A DNA stretch of 23,303 bases from Chloroflexota bacterium (GCA_012515695.1 JAAYXX010000390.1:1-23303), one strand, 5' to 3'; counted from the stretch's first letter, positions 5,669 through 13,213 are shown. Notes: generated from the letters alone by a model not told the origin. Numbers and translations: made by a program.

Positions 5669-8632
5669 CTATTTCGGCATATCCCGCAGGGCTGAGTAGG
5701 CAGGACGCGGGCTCCAGTCGCCACGGACGATGCCGAAAGCGGCCTTTTCGTCCGCGTTGCCTGCTACCGGCGCAAAGTTCAGGTTCCACAGGAACATGGG
5801 TCCCACCCAGCCCCAGTTGCGGCCCATCTGGTAGGCACGCACGATAAACTGCGCCTGTTCCGCCTCGGTGTTGTTGGCCGCGTACTCGTACCCAGCGGCG
5901 GGCGCCACACCGAGGTTCTCCACAGTAGCCCAACCAAACTCGGTCGGCCAGATTTTCTTGTGGCTATCACCGTACTTGACCATGATGTTGCGATAGCTTT
6001 CCATCGTGCCACGGAAGAACCAGCTTGGATGCCCCTTGCAACCACCAGCCGAGGGGTCGCTCCAGGTCCTCCAGTCGGCATCGGGCGGGTTGTTGTAGCC
6101 GCTAGGGTGCGCTCCGATAGCGTCGCAATAGCGGGCCAACCCGGCCTGATACATCTGCTCCAGGTATACCCGGTCATCAATGGCGATGTTGCCATCGTTC
6201 ACACCGGTGGGCGTAAGCGCGCCGCTGATCACGATAGCGCCGGGGTCCACAGACTTGACGGCATTATAGGCCACCTTGAGCAGTTCGACGTACCGGGCAG
6301 CGTTGATCTTGTTGCCCAATCCGCCCCACTCGTAGTACAGGTTCTGCTCGTTCCAGATTTCGTAAGCTTTGACGCGGCCCTTGTAGCGGGCGGCCAGTTC
6401 GCGCATGAACGTGCCATAGGTGTTCGGGTCGGCGGGAGGCCCCTGATCCGTGTCACCTGCCGGGCGCGCCCAGCCGGGAGCCTTGACCACGCTAAAGAGC
6501 ACATTGACACCGTGGGCGTTCGCGCTGTCCACGAGGCGATCCAACGCGCCCCAGTCGTATTGGCCGGGGGCCGGGTTATACCGGAACCACTCGACCTGCT
6601 GCTTCACCCAGTTAAAGCCCATGCCGGTGATATGGCTGAGGGTGCGGTTATGATCGCCGTCGCTGATCATGTCCGCCTGGATGCCATAGCCAAAGCCCGC
6701 TCGCGCACCACCACTCGCCGGAGGCGGGGGCGGGGGCGCGGGCGTGGAAGCCTCTGCGGCCTCAGAGCCAGCCGTCTGCTCTGGCTGGGGCGTCTTGGTC
6801 GGGGCCGGCGTCGGCGTATCCGTCGGCGCTACCGTTGGCGTGTTGGTAGGAGTGGGCGTCGGCGTAAAGGTCGGCGTGGGCACTTCGACGTTCACTTGCG
6901 AGATGGCGTTGACCACCGAGTCGCCGCCGTCGTCCGAGATGCCCGCCCGGATGATGTAATCACCAGGGTTGTTGGGCGCTGTCCAGACCATCTTGGAATC
7001 GGTCAGGGGAAGCACCTGCTCGTCGAGCTTGTCGCCCGTCGCGCTTTCCACCGTCCAGACAAAGGCGAACCGAGGCTCAGGAGGCGTCAGGTTCTCCTGG
7101 AAGCTCTGCACCACTGTGGCGATCTGGCGGTCGCTATCGGGGTTCAGCGCCCCTTCGACAGCCGCGCCGCCCAGCGCGTAGCGATTCACATATTGCAGCT
7201 TGCGGGCCACGCTGGAAGCGTTCTCCAGCCAGACGGTATGCTGCTGCCCGTCGTCGTCTTGATATTCAAACCAGTATACCTGCGCGTCGGGGGAGAACTG
7301 CATCTCGCACTCACCCGGCTCGGCCATGCTGATCGTGACAGACTCGCCCGGCAACAAGAGCGGGTCGTCGCCGTCCACCTTCATCTCTGGCGCCAGCAAG
7401 CTCAGGGCATTCTTGTAGGTGAGTGGCTGCACCTGATCGTCGGTGACATCATAGGCGTACGACGGGACCAGCAGGTCAATCTTGCGTCGATCCACCTGGG
7501 TAACTGCCCAGGAGAAGAGCCGGTCCATCGCCCCATTCGCCTGATAGGCTTCCGGGTCCACAAGGGCCGGAACGCGCACCACATCGGCCACCCGTCCCAG
7601 CGCCCGCCAGTCATAGGCGCCGGTGTTCACGCCACCATCTGCCACGTCGGGGGCATCGAACCGCACAGCGACCAGCTTGTTCTTTGCGTGCAGGGCTTGC
7701 GCCAGGTCGCTGATAAAAGCGGTGAAATCATCTCGCAGGGCGGGGTCCGTTCCGGCATAGGCGATTTCCACGCCAGCATAGGCGCTGGAATCCACCTGGG
7801 CGACGATGTTCGCGACGTGCGTCTTGCGTAGCCCTTCGTCGGCGATCACGCCATCCGTCAGATCGGAACGCGGCGTACCATCCACCACGTTGGACACCTG
7901 GAGGAGCGCCTGCGCGCCTTCGGGAGCGTCCACGCTGGGGATTTCGCCCTCAAGGCCACCCTCGGCGTTCGCCGTCAACCCGGCCACCGTGAGCAAATTC
8001 AGGTCGGCGGCTTGGTCCACGGTCTCGGTTGTGACGTCCGTGCCGATGCGCGAGGTGAGCGGCTGGCTTTGAGCGACCATCAGAACCGAGGGCATGGGGT
8101 CGAGCTGGGCTTTCAAGCCCGCGCCTTCCATGACCGGCTCCGACGGCAGCCAGTTCCAGCTTTGCCCATCCCACGCGAACAGGTCTGCTGTTTCCAGCGT
8201 CGCCAGATCAGCGGGGACTGGCAGAGTCACCTCTGCCTTGGTGGGGGGCGTACCGTACATCTCAAAGTGGTAGAACGAGCCATAGGGCAGCACCTGCGCG
8301 GGCAGGTTGGCAACTGCCTGGGCTTTGGGCGAGTCGGCGTCTTGTTGCAGGTCGCTGGCGCTAGAAGCGACCATGCCTACCCGCAGCCGCTTTTCCACCG
8401 CTCCCGGTGGTATTTCGAGGGTGGCGCCATTTGGCCCAGCAACGACAGCCCCCTCGGCGGTGGCCAAAGGAAGGTCCGTGTGGAACAGTCTGGCGCCCAG
8501 GTTCACCGGGGGCAACCATAGGGCTAGGAAAATCAGAGCGGGAACGAGGACAAAGTCAACAATACGGATTGTCCACTTGTTACGGATGAGCGACGCGAAC
8601 AAGTTCTTGGAGGGTTCTCCCCTTCGCTCCAT
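5669..8632 (-). CDS. Membrane-anchored multidomain protein: ZU5-like, degenerate GH18-like and clan-A glycosidase domains
   Basis: The gene encodes 987 aa from the ATG at 8632, which has AAAGGAG 11 bases upstream; an upstream in-frame TTG at 8653 overlaps that site and is rejected. Basic N-terminal residues precede one membrane span (about 24-43), giving a type II anchor with the rest outside. Next come a ZU5-like domain (about 58-190, GATLEIPPGAV), a GH18-like barrel (about 258-505), an Ig-like domain (about 507-585), a Thr-Pro linker (about 585-640), and a C-terminal clan-A glycosidase domain (about 645-987). In the last, EIWNEQN carries the likely acid/base Glu762 and TEFGW the likely nucleophile Glu898. 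In the GH18-like domain the catalytic motif (usually YDGIDIDYEG) reads YAGVEIAYAG at 285-294, so the catalytic Glu is Ala293 and that domain is probably non-catalytic. The C-terminus is homologous to the lipoprotein encoded next. Substrate is unknown; a cell-surface polysaccharide role is inferred. Confidence 0.85.
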   Translation of the reverse strand: MERRGEPSKNLFASLIRNKWTIRIVDFVLVPALIFLALWLPPVNLGARLFHTDLPLATAEGAVVAGPNGATLEIPPGAVEKRLRVGMVASSASDLQQDADSPKAQAVANLPAQVLPYGSFYHFEMYGTPPTKAEVTLPVPADLATLETADLFAWDGQSWNWLPSEPVMEGAGLKAQLDPMPSVLMVAQSQPLTSRIGTDVTTETVDQAADLNLLTVAGLTANAEGGLEGEIPSVDAPEGAQALLQVSNVVDGTPRSDLTDGVIADEGLRKTHVANIVAQVDSSAYAGVEIAYAGTDPALRDDFTAFISDLAQALHAKNKLVAVRFDAPDVADGGVNTGAYDWRALGRVADVVRVPALVDPEAYQANGAMDRLFSWAVTQVDRRKIDLLVPSYAYDVTDDQVQPLTYKNALSLLAPEMKVDGDDPLLLPGESVTISMAEPGECEMQFSPDAQVYWFEYQDDDGQQHTVWLENASSVARKLQYVNRYALGGAAVEGALNPDSDRQIATVVQSFQENLTPPEPRFAFVWTVESATGDKLDEQVLPLTDSKMVWTAPNNPGDYIIRAGISDDGGDSVVNAISQVNVEVPTPTFTPTPTPTNTPTVAPTDTPTPAPTKTPQPEQTAGSEAAEASTPAPPPPPPASGGARAGFGYGIQADMISDGDHNRTLSHITGMGFNWVKQQVEWFRYNPAPGQYDWGALDRLVDSANAHGVNVLFSVVKAPGWARPAGDTDQGPPADPNTYGTFMRELAARYKGRVKAYEIWNEQNLYYEWGGLGNKINAARYVELLKVAYNAVKSVDPGAIVISGALTPTGVNDGNIAIDDRVYLEQMYQAGLARYCDAIGAHPSGYNNPPDADWRTWSDPSAGGCKGHPSWFFRGTMESYRNIMVKYGDSHKKIWPTEFGWATVENLGVAPAAGYEYAANNTEAEQAQFIVRAYQMGRNWGWVGPMFLWNLNFAPVAGNADEKAAFGIVRGDWSPRPAYSALRDMPK

Positions 8633-8844
8633 GAGGCAACTGGCTCCTTTCAATCAGATCTTATGAGGGATTGGTCAATCGTCGGTGGTGGCAAGCTGGC
8701 CGTGCCCTCGGCGATGCAATGAAGGTGGCTCACGGATTGCAGGAGGACAGAGACGAGGTGGCATGAGGAAGCCCGCCCGATGTCAGGATCGACCCCGAGG
8801 TTACCACACATTGAGTCAATCATAATCCCTGCCTACGTGAGCGG

Positions 8845-8873
8845 ATTCTAGCATAGGACAGCTCTTTTGACAA
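8845..8873 (-). promoter_or_regulatory. Extended -10 promoter for the large glycosidase gene
   Basis: On the minus strand TTGTCA (8868-8873), a 17-base spacer, and TAGAAT (8845-8850) preceded by TGC (extended -10). Expected start is near 8838, giving a leader of about 205 bases before the ATG at 8632. Its architecture matches the candidate dnaA promoter. Confidence 0.65.
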
Positions 8874-9048
8874 GTGTAGCCCGCCAACGCCAGGCGCTGC
8901 GGCGTTGATCCAAGGGCATCAACCAACCGCTACCCTGGCGCATGGCATAGCTCACTAGACGCCAAAGAGGGGGATTTTGTTCCCGATGGGGCCGAAATTG
9001 GGCCAGGAAACCGCGATTTTTCGAGAGGGCACGTTCATCCTGAGGCTG

Positions 9049-9070
9049 CGGAAAGATTACAACCTTTCCG
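9049..9070 (-). terminator. Possible dnaA terminator hairpin
   Basis: A perfect 7-bp stem (CGGAAAG / CTTTCCG) with an 8-base loop lies 29 bases after the dnaA stop codon. No T-run follows on the minus strand, so termination is uncertain. Confidence 0.35.
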
Positions 9071-9098
9071 GCTGGGAAGAGCTGCTGGGTTCGGGGCA

Positions 9099-10490
9099 TC
9101 ACACGCGCTGGGCTACCGTCTCCAGCAGTGAGGCAGGCTGATGGTTCCCGCACAGGATGTTCTTGATCGCCAGCACTTGCTGGCGCACCTCATCGTCCTT
9201 CTCGAACAGGGTGCTGATCTTGTCGCAGCCATACATCACCGTGGTATGGTCTCGCCCCCCCAATGCCTGGCCGATCTGCGGCAGAGACAGGTCCGTCATC
9301 TCCCTGGTGAGATACATGACATACTGGCGGGCCAGGGCAATTTCGCGGCTCCGGCGCGGGCCGAGAATATCATCCACCTCGACGCTGAAATGCAGGGCGA
9401 CGGCCTTGAGGATATCCTCCACCGTAACCCGCACAGCTGCCGGGCGAATCATGTTGCCCAACGCTTTTTGCGAGGTCTGCACGGTAATGGGGCATTCCAT
9501 CATGCGGGCCACCGCCAGAACGCGATTCAGTGCGCCCTCTAGCTCGCGGATGTTGCTCTGCACCTGCTGGGCGATGTACTCGATCACCTCAGGGGGCAGG
9601 TGTACGCCCCGCTGCTCGGCCTTGGCCGCCAGAATAGCCATGCGCGTCTCCAGGTCAGGGGCCTGCACATCTGCCGAAAGCCCCCACTCAAAGCGAGAGC
9701 GCAGCCGCTCCTCCAGACTGAGGAACGCGCTCGGCGGGCGATCGCTGGAAAGCACGATCTGTCGGTTATCCTGGTATAGATCGTTGAACGTGTGAAAGAA
9801 CTCTTCCTGGGTTCGCTCTTTGTTGACCAGGAACTGGACATCGTCCAAGAGCAACACGTCAATGGTGCGATACTTGGCGCGGAAATCTTCGGTCGTGCGG
9901 GTACGAATAGAATTAACGAGTTCGTTGGTAAACGTTTCCGACGACACGTACAGCACTTTGCGCTGGTCGCGCAAGGCATAGTTGCCGATGGCGTGTAGCA
10001 AGTGGGTTTTGCCCAGCCCCACCCCTCCGTAGATGAACAAGGGGTTATAGGCCATACCGGGGTTTTCGGCCACGGCGAGACAACCGGCGTGCGCCAGGCG
10101 GTTCGCCTGCCCGACGATAAAGGTGTCAAAGGTGTATTTGGGGTTCACATGGCTGCATTCGGCTTCGGCCAGTTCGCTCCACGAATCCCGCCGGGAATCC
10201 TGGCGGCTCTCAAGAAGCTCCACCTCGTCTCTGTCGGCGAGGCCATTTCGTTTGACCACGAAACGGACCGAAGTAGTGCGCTGCGCGATTTCGGTGACGG
10301 TGCGCTGGATGACGGCATACAGACGATTCTCGAGCCAGTCCTTGGCGTAGGCAGAGTGGACTCCTACTACCAAGACACCATCCTCGTAGGACAGCCCTTG
10401 GGTATTCTTGACCCATGTGTCATAGGTCGGCTTGGCAAGCTGTAGTTGCAGTTGCCCAAGGGTAGCCTGCCAGATCTGATATGCATCCAT
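9099..10490 (-). CDS. dnaA: Chromosomal replication initiator protein DnaA
   Basis: The gene encodes 463 aa, normal for DnaA, the AAA+ ATPase that binds DnaA boxes and opens the replication origin. An N-terminal domain I (about 1-85, IWQATLGQLQLQLAKPTYDTW) is followed by a short variable linker, then NPKYTFDTFIVGQANRLAHA opening the AAA+ domain. Walker A is GGVGLGKT (155-162), Walker B VLLLDDVQF (212-220), sensor region LSSDRPPS, box VII around SRFEWGL, and RELEGALNR at 315-323. The C-terminal DNA-binding domain ends with the DnaA signature ALGGRDHTTVMYGCDKI (about 409-425). The ATG at 10490 has GGGAGAG 7 bases upstream. The gene stands alone: neither dnaN nor recF flanks it, and branched-chain amino acid genes lie upstream. 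The gap before it contains a promoter and structured repeats but no recognisable cluster of DnaA boxes. Confidence 0.98.
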   Translation of the reverse strand: MDAYQIWQATLGQLQLQLAKPTYDTWVKNTQGLSYEDGVLVVGVHSAYAKDWLENRLYAVIQRTVTEIAQRTTSVRFVVKRNGLADRDEVELLESRQDSRRDSWSELAEAECSHVNPKYTFDTFIVGQANRLAHAGCLAVAENPGMAYNPLFIYGGVGLGKTHLLHAIGNYALRDQRKVLYVSSETFTNELVNSIRTRTTEDFRAKYRTIDVLLLDDVQFLVNKERTQEEFFHTFNDLYQDNRQIVLSSDRPPSAFLSLEERLRSRFEWGLSADVQAPDLETRMAILAAKAEQRGVHLPPEVIEYIAQQVQSNIRELEGALNRVLAVARMMECPITVQTSQKALGNMIRPAAVRVTVEDILKAVALHFSVEVDDILGPRRSREIALARQYVMYLTREMTDLSLPQIGQALGGRDHTTVMYGCDKISTLFEKDDEVRQQVLAIKNILCGNHQPASLLETVAQRV

Positions 10491-10859
10491 GAAACTCTCC
10501 CATAAGTTGCGCGAAAGATCGAAACGGTCAGAAGGCCATCATTCAAACGGACGGGAAAACGAGGCTGCCTTTTGACGGGGACGCCCTGAAAAGGTCCGAT
10601 AGATTGACGGTACTGGTTGATCGTTTACTTTGAAGAACAGGTAGTCAGAACGTGATGCTAGTGCATGTCACTGATGCGAGAGCAGAGGGTAGACTTGGGT
10701 ACTTGCCGCTAATGAGGCAACAGTTCGATGACGATGCTCCGGTATAGTGGTCAGCACCCAGGAGGGTTTACTTGAGTCTTGACCTTACCCGCCCTCGAAC
10801 GGAACGGTTCGGAACTGGTTGTGTGCTTGCGGTGCATCTCACATCACTGCTGCGTCCGT

Positions 10860-10888
10860 ATTGTAGCACCGAACCCCCGGTTTGGCAA
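10860..10888 (-). promoter_or_regulatory. Extended -10 promoter candidate for dnaA
   Basis: On the minus strand TTGCCA (10883-10888), a 17-base spacer, and TACAAT (10860-10865) preceded by TGC. Expected start is near 10853, which implies an unusually long leader of about 360 bases before the dnaA ATG. No better promoter was seen closer to the gene. Confidence 0.55.
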
Positions 10889-10925
10889 GGGGAGCGCCTG
10901 CCCGCCATACACATTCATGTTTTTC

Positions 10926-10981
10926 GACCACAACGTGTAGACATGTACAGAGTTAAGACCACAACGCCTTGTGGTATCCAC
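10926..10981. promoter_or_regulatory. Direct repeat plus two overlapping palindromes upstream of dnaA promoter
   Basis: GACCACAACG occurs twice, at 10926-10935 and 10957-10966. The second copy forms the left arm of ACCACAA/TTGTGGT (10958-10975, 4-base loop), whose right arm overlaps GTGG-TAT-CCAC (10971-10981). They lie 40-95 bases upstream of the dnaA -35 element, where an operator could sit. The binding protein is unknown. Confidence 0.45.
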
Positions 10982-10988
10982 GGTAACA

Positions 10989-11039
10989 GAATATTTACAA
11001 ATGGATCTGGGAAATTTACCGAAAGGTTGCGGAAATTTA
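10989..11039. repeat. Three A/T-rich 9-mers with exact 21-bp periodicity
   Basis: GAATATTTA at 10989-10997, GGAAATTTA at 11010-11018 and GGAAATTTA at 11031-11039 start exactly 21 bases apart, two helical turns. The block is markedly A/T-rich compared with its surroundings. It could be a protein-binding array, an intrinsically bent segment, or an unwinding element. Confidence 0.55.
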
Positions 11040-11064
11040 AGTGTGGGGTTGGGCGGCAGCGTAT

Positions 11065-11099
11065 CGGCGGGGCAGCCGCCCATGGCAGCCGCCCCGCCG
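11065..11099 (-). terminator. GC-rich hairpin after ilvE, end of the biosynthesis operon
   Basis: CGGCGGGGC (11065-11073) pairs with GCCCCGCCG (11091-11099) around a 17-base loop, 10 bases downstream of the ilvE stop codon. It has no T-run on the minus strand, so it may act with another factor or stabilise the message end. Confidence 0.55.
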
Positions 11100-11109
11100 G
11101 ATTGACACG

Positions 11110-12036
11110 CTAACGCTGCACCGGCGTCAGCCAGTGATGGCGGTCGGGAACCTCGCCCGAAACGATCTTGAAGAACTCGTTCTGCAACTGGGCCGTGATG
11201 GGGCCGCGACGGCCAGCGCCGATGACGATGTGGTCTACCGAGCGAATGGGCGTCAGTTCTGCCGCCGTGCCGGTAAAGAAAATCTCGTCGGACACGTACA
11301 ACTGCTCACGCGGGATCACCGTCTCCTTGACCTCATACCCCAGGTCCCTGGCGAGGGTCATCACGCAGCTTCGGGTTATGCCCCCCAGAATCGAGGAGGA
11401 CAATTGCGGGGTGTACAACACTCCATCCTGCACGATAAAGATGTTCTCGCCGCTGCCCTCGCTCACGTTGCCGTATATGTCCAGGGCAATCCCCTCGTCA
11501 AAGCCATTCTCAGCGGCTTCCATGCGGATCAACTGCGAGTTGGCATAGTGCCCGCCGACTTTGGCAAAAGCGGGGGTGGTATCCGGGGCCATGCGCCGCC
11601 AGGAAGACACGCCCACATCCACGCCTTGCTCAAGCGCCTCAGGGCCGAGATAGGCCCCCCATTCCCACGCGGCAATGATGACGTTTACCGGGCACGTGCG
11701 CGGCTCGACGCCCAATTGCCCATACCCGCGAAAGACCAGCGGGCGGATATAGCACGACGGCAGGTTGTTCTTGGCGACCGTGTCCGCGATGGCCTGCGCT
11801 ATCTCGTCCTGCGTAAAGGGAATCTCCATACGGTAAATCTTGCATGAGCGGAACATGCGCCGCACATGCTGGGGCAGGCAGAACACCGCCGACCCGTTGC
11901 TGGTCTCATAGCTGCGAATGCCCTCGAAAACGCTAGAACCATAGTGCAGGGCATGGGAGAGCACGTGCACCTTGGCCTCGTCCCAGGGGACAAAGGCTCC
12001 ATCGAACCAGATAAAATCGGATTTGTTGATAGGCAT
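11110..12036 (-). CDS. ilvE: Branched-chain amino acid aminotransferase
   Basis: The gene encodes 308 aa, the typical length of class IV PLP-dependent BCAA aminotransferases, which convert the 2-oxo acids of leucine, isoleucine and valine to the amino acids with glutamate. The sequence opens with the family N-terminus (IWFDGAFVPWDEAKVHVLSHALHYGSSVFEGIR). The PLP lysine is Lys159 in FAKVGGHYANS. EGIALDIYGNVSEGSGENIF (about 181-200) and LGGITR precede the phosphate-binding region, and DEIFFTGTAAELTPI is near the C-terminus. The ATG at 12036 has AGAGGAG 8 bases upstream. It is the last gene of the cluster, 48 bases after leuB, and performs the final step shared by all three branches. D-amino-acid aminotransferase or aminodeoxychorismate lyase relatives are less likely given the length and motifs. 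Confidence 0.95.
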   Translation of the reverse strand: MPINKSDFIWFDGAFVPWDEAKVHVLSHALHYGSSVFEGIRSYETSNGSAVFCLPQHVRRMFRSCKIYRMEIPFTQDEIAQAIADTVAKNNLPSCYIRPLVFRGYGQLGVEPRTCPVNVIIAAWEWGAYLGPEALEQGVDVGVSSWRRMAPDTTPAFAKVGGHYANSQLIRMEAAENGFDEGIALDIYGNVSEGSGENIFIVQDGVLYTPQLSSSILGGITRSCVMTLARDLGYEVKETVIPREQLYVSDEIFFTGTAAELTPIRSVDHIVIGAGRRGPITAQLQNEFFKIVSGEVPDRHHWLTPVQR

Positions 12037-12062
12037 GATATGCTCCTCTTGTGGTTTACGCG

Positions 12063-12083
12063 CCTCCCACCGGATACGGGAGG
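12063..12083 (-). promoter_or_regulatory. Intercistronic hairpin between leuB and ilvE
   Basis: CCTCCC and GGGAGG pair around a 9-base loop directly after the leuB stop codon. It may attenuate or process the transcript before ilvE. The stem is only 6 bp. Confidence 0.3.
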
Positions 12084-12084
12084 T

Positions 12085-13155
12085 TTATGCAGTTGTGATG
12101 TACCGAACGATCAAGTCCCCCATCTCCTGAGTGCCGAGCACCTTGGTCCCTGGCTGTTCTATGTCGCGTGTGCGATATCCCTCAGCCAGCGCCTTGTCCA
12201 CCGCCTTTTCGATGGCCTGCGCCTCTTGGTCTAGCTTGAGCGAGTGGCGCAACAGCAGGGCGGCGCTCAATATAGTGCCCAAGGGGTTGGCGATCCCTTG
12301 CCCGGCAATGTCGGGCGCTGATCCGTGAATGGGTTCATATAGCCCCAGGTTTCCCTCTGCCAGTGAGGCCGAAGGCAACAGCCCCAGCGATCCGGTTAAC
12401 ATGGAGGCTTCATCGGTCAGTATATCCCCAAACATATTCTCTGTGACGATAACGTCAAATGTGCTGGGTCGGCGGATCAGGTGCATGGCGCAGGCGTCCA
12501 CCAGCATGTTCTCATAGGTGACGTCCGGGTACTCGGCTGCAATACGCATGGCCGTCTCTCGCCACAGCCGCGAGCATTCGAGCACGTTGGCCTTGTCCAC
12601 CGAGGTCACTTTGCGGCGACGGCCACGAGCAAGGTTAAAGGCAAACCGCACCACGCGGGTGATTTCCGGCTCGGAATAGACCATCGTGTCAAAAGCTTCT
12701 TTGCCCCCGGCGTCGCGCCCGCGCTGCCCAAAGTAGATGCCCCCCGTCAGTTCGCGCACGAACAACAGGTCCGTCCCGGCCAGCACATCCGCCTTGATCG
12801 TCGAGGCGTCCACCAGGGCCGGGTTGAGCTTGACCGGGCGCAGGTTGGCAAACAGCCCCAACCCCTTGCGTAGCCCCAACAGTCCCTGCTCGGGGCGCAC
12901 CCTGGCCTTGGGGTCGTCCCACTTGGGGCCGCCCACCGCGCCAAACAGCACCGCGTCCGACGCTTTGCACAGCTCCAGCGTCGCTTCGGGCAAGGCCGTG
13001 CCAGCCTCGTCAATGGCGGCTCCCCCGACCAGAGCCGTCTCAAAGCTGAAACGATGGCCCCTGGCCTGGGCAATGGCCTCCAGAACCTTCCGCGCCTCGG
13101 CGGTCACTTCCGGGCCAACACCATCGCCGGGCAATACGGCAATCTTGGCATCCAT
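12085..13155 (-). CDS. leuB: 3-isopropylmalate dehydrogenase
   Basis: The gene encodes 356 aa from the ATG at 13155, preceded by AGGAGGAAGGA. The frame stays open a further 91 codons upstream into pheA, but that stretch has no family similarity and is not used. The enzyme oxidises and decarboxylates 3-isopropylmalate (leucine branch); in cells using CimA it usually also handles erythro-3-methylmalate. Motifs are KIAVLPGDGVGPEV at the N-terminus, LFGAVGGPKWDDP (about 70-82), RELTGGIYFG (134-143), TSVDKANVLECSRLWR with the catalytic Lys188, and the signature NMFGDILTDEASML...GSLGLLPSASL (240-265). YEPIHGSAPDIAGQGIANP (273-291) is the NAD-binding loop. Tartrate or isocitrate dehydrogenase is unlikely given the cluster. 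It lies 58 bases after pheA. Confidence 0.96.
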   Translation of the reverse strand: MDAKIAVLPGDGVGPEVTAEARKVLEAIAQARGHRFSFETALVGGAAIDEAGTALPEATLELCKASDAVLFGAVGGPKWDDPKARVRPEQGLLGLRKGLGLFANLRPVKLNPALVDASTIKADVLAGTDLLFVRELTGGIYFGQRGRDAGGKEAFDTMVYSEPEITRVVRFAFNLARGRRRKVTSVDKANVLECSRLWRETAMRIAAEYPDVTYENMLVDACAMHLIRRPSTFDVIVTENMFGDILTDEASMLTGSLGLLPSASLAEGNLGLYEPIHGSAPDIAGQGIANPLGTILSAALLLRHSLKLDQEAQAIEKAVDKALAEGYRTRDIEQPGTKVLGTQEMGDLIVRYITTA

Positions 13156-13213
13156 TATTCCTTCCTCCTCAATCCCAACGGAGATAGCGCCCTTGGGGGG
13201 CCATCCCCTGCTG

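Larger units (their letters stand above)
8633..9098. other. 466-base intergenic region between dnaA and the large glycosidase gene
   Basis: No convincing gene was found. It holds the glycosidase promoter (8845-8873), a 7-bp inverted repeat just upstream of it (CAACGCC/GGCGTTG, 8885-8907), and a hairpin close to the dnaA stop (9049-9070). A 101-codon frame at 8848-9153 overlaps the dnaA 3' end in another frame, contains the promoter, and resembles no family I know. Confidence 0.6.
10491..11109. other. 619-base intergenic region between ilvE and dnaA
   Basis: No gene was found; a plus-strand frame across 10772-11113 has no family resemblance and contains the promoter and repeats. Contents are a long untranslated stretch ahead of dnaA with small inverted repeats (TTGCC/GGCAA at 10703-10720, CGAAC/GTTCG at 10796-10811), the dnaA promoter (10860-10888), a 10-bp direct repeat and overlapping palindromes (10926-10981), three A/T-rich 9-mers at 21-bp spacing (10989-11039), and the ilvE terminator (11065-11099). 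No match to the DnaA box TTATNCACA with fewer than two mismatches was found by eye. Confidence 0.65.

Noticed and set aside
5361..5699. 112-codon plus-strand protein between the glycosidase genes
   Set aside because: It is translated palindromic and tandem repeat sequence and runs through the terminator into the antisense of a real gene.
5960..7831. 623-codon plus-strand open frame
   Set aside because: It is fully antisense to the large glycosidase gene. High GC at third positions of the real gene keeps the opposite frame open, and the Arg/Gly/Val-rich product resembles no family.
8848..9153. 101-codon protein overlapping the 3' end of dnaA
   Set aside because: It overlaps dnaA in a different frame, contains the glycosidase promoter and two hairpins, and has no recognisable motif.
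10491..11109. Replication origin (oriC) next to dnaA
   Set aside because: I looked for TTATNCACA on both strands and found only matches with two or more mismatches (for example GTATCCACG at 10975-10983). A/T-rich iterons alone do not justify calling an origin.
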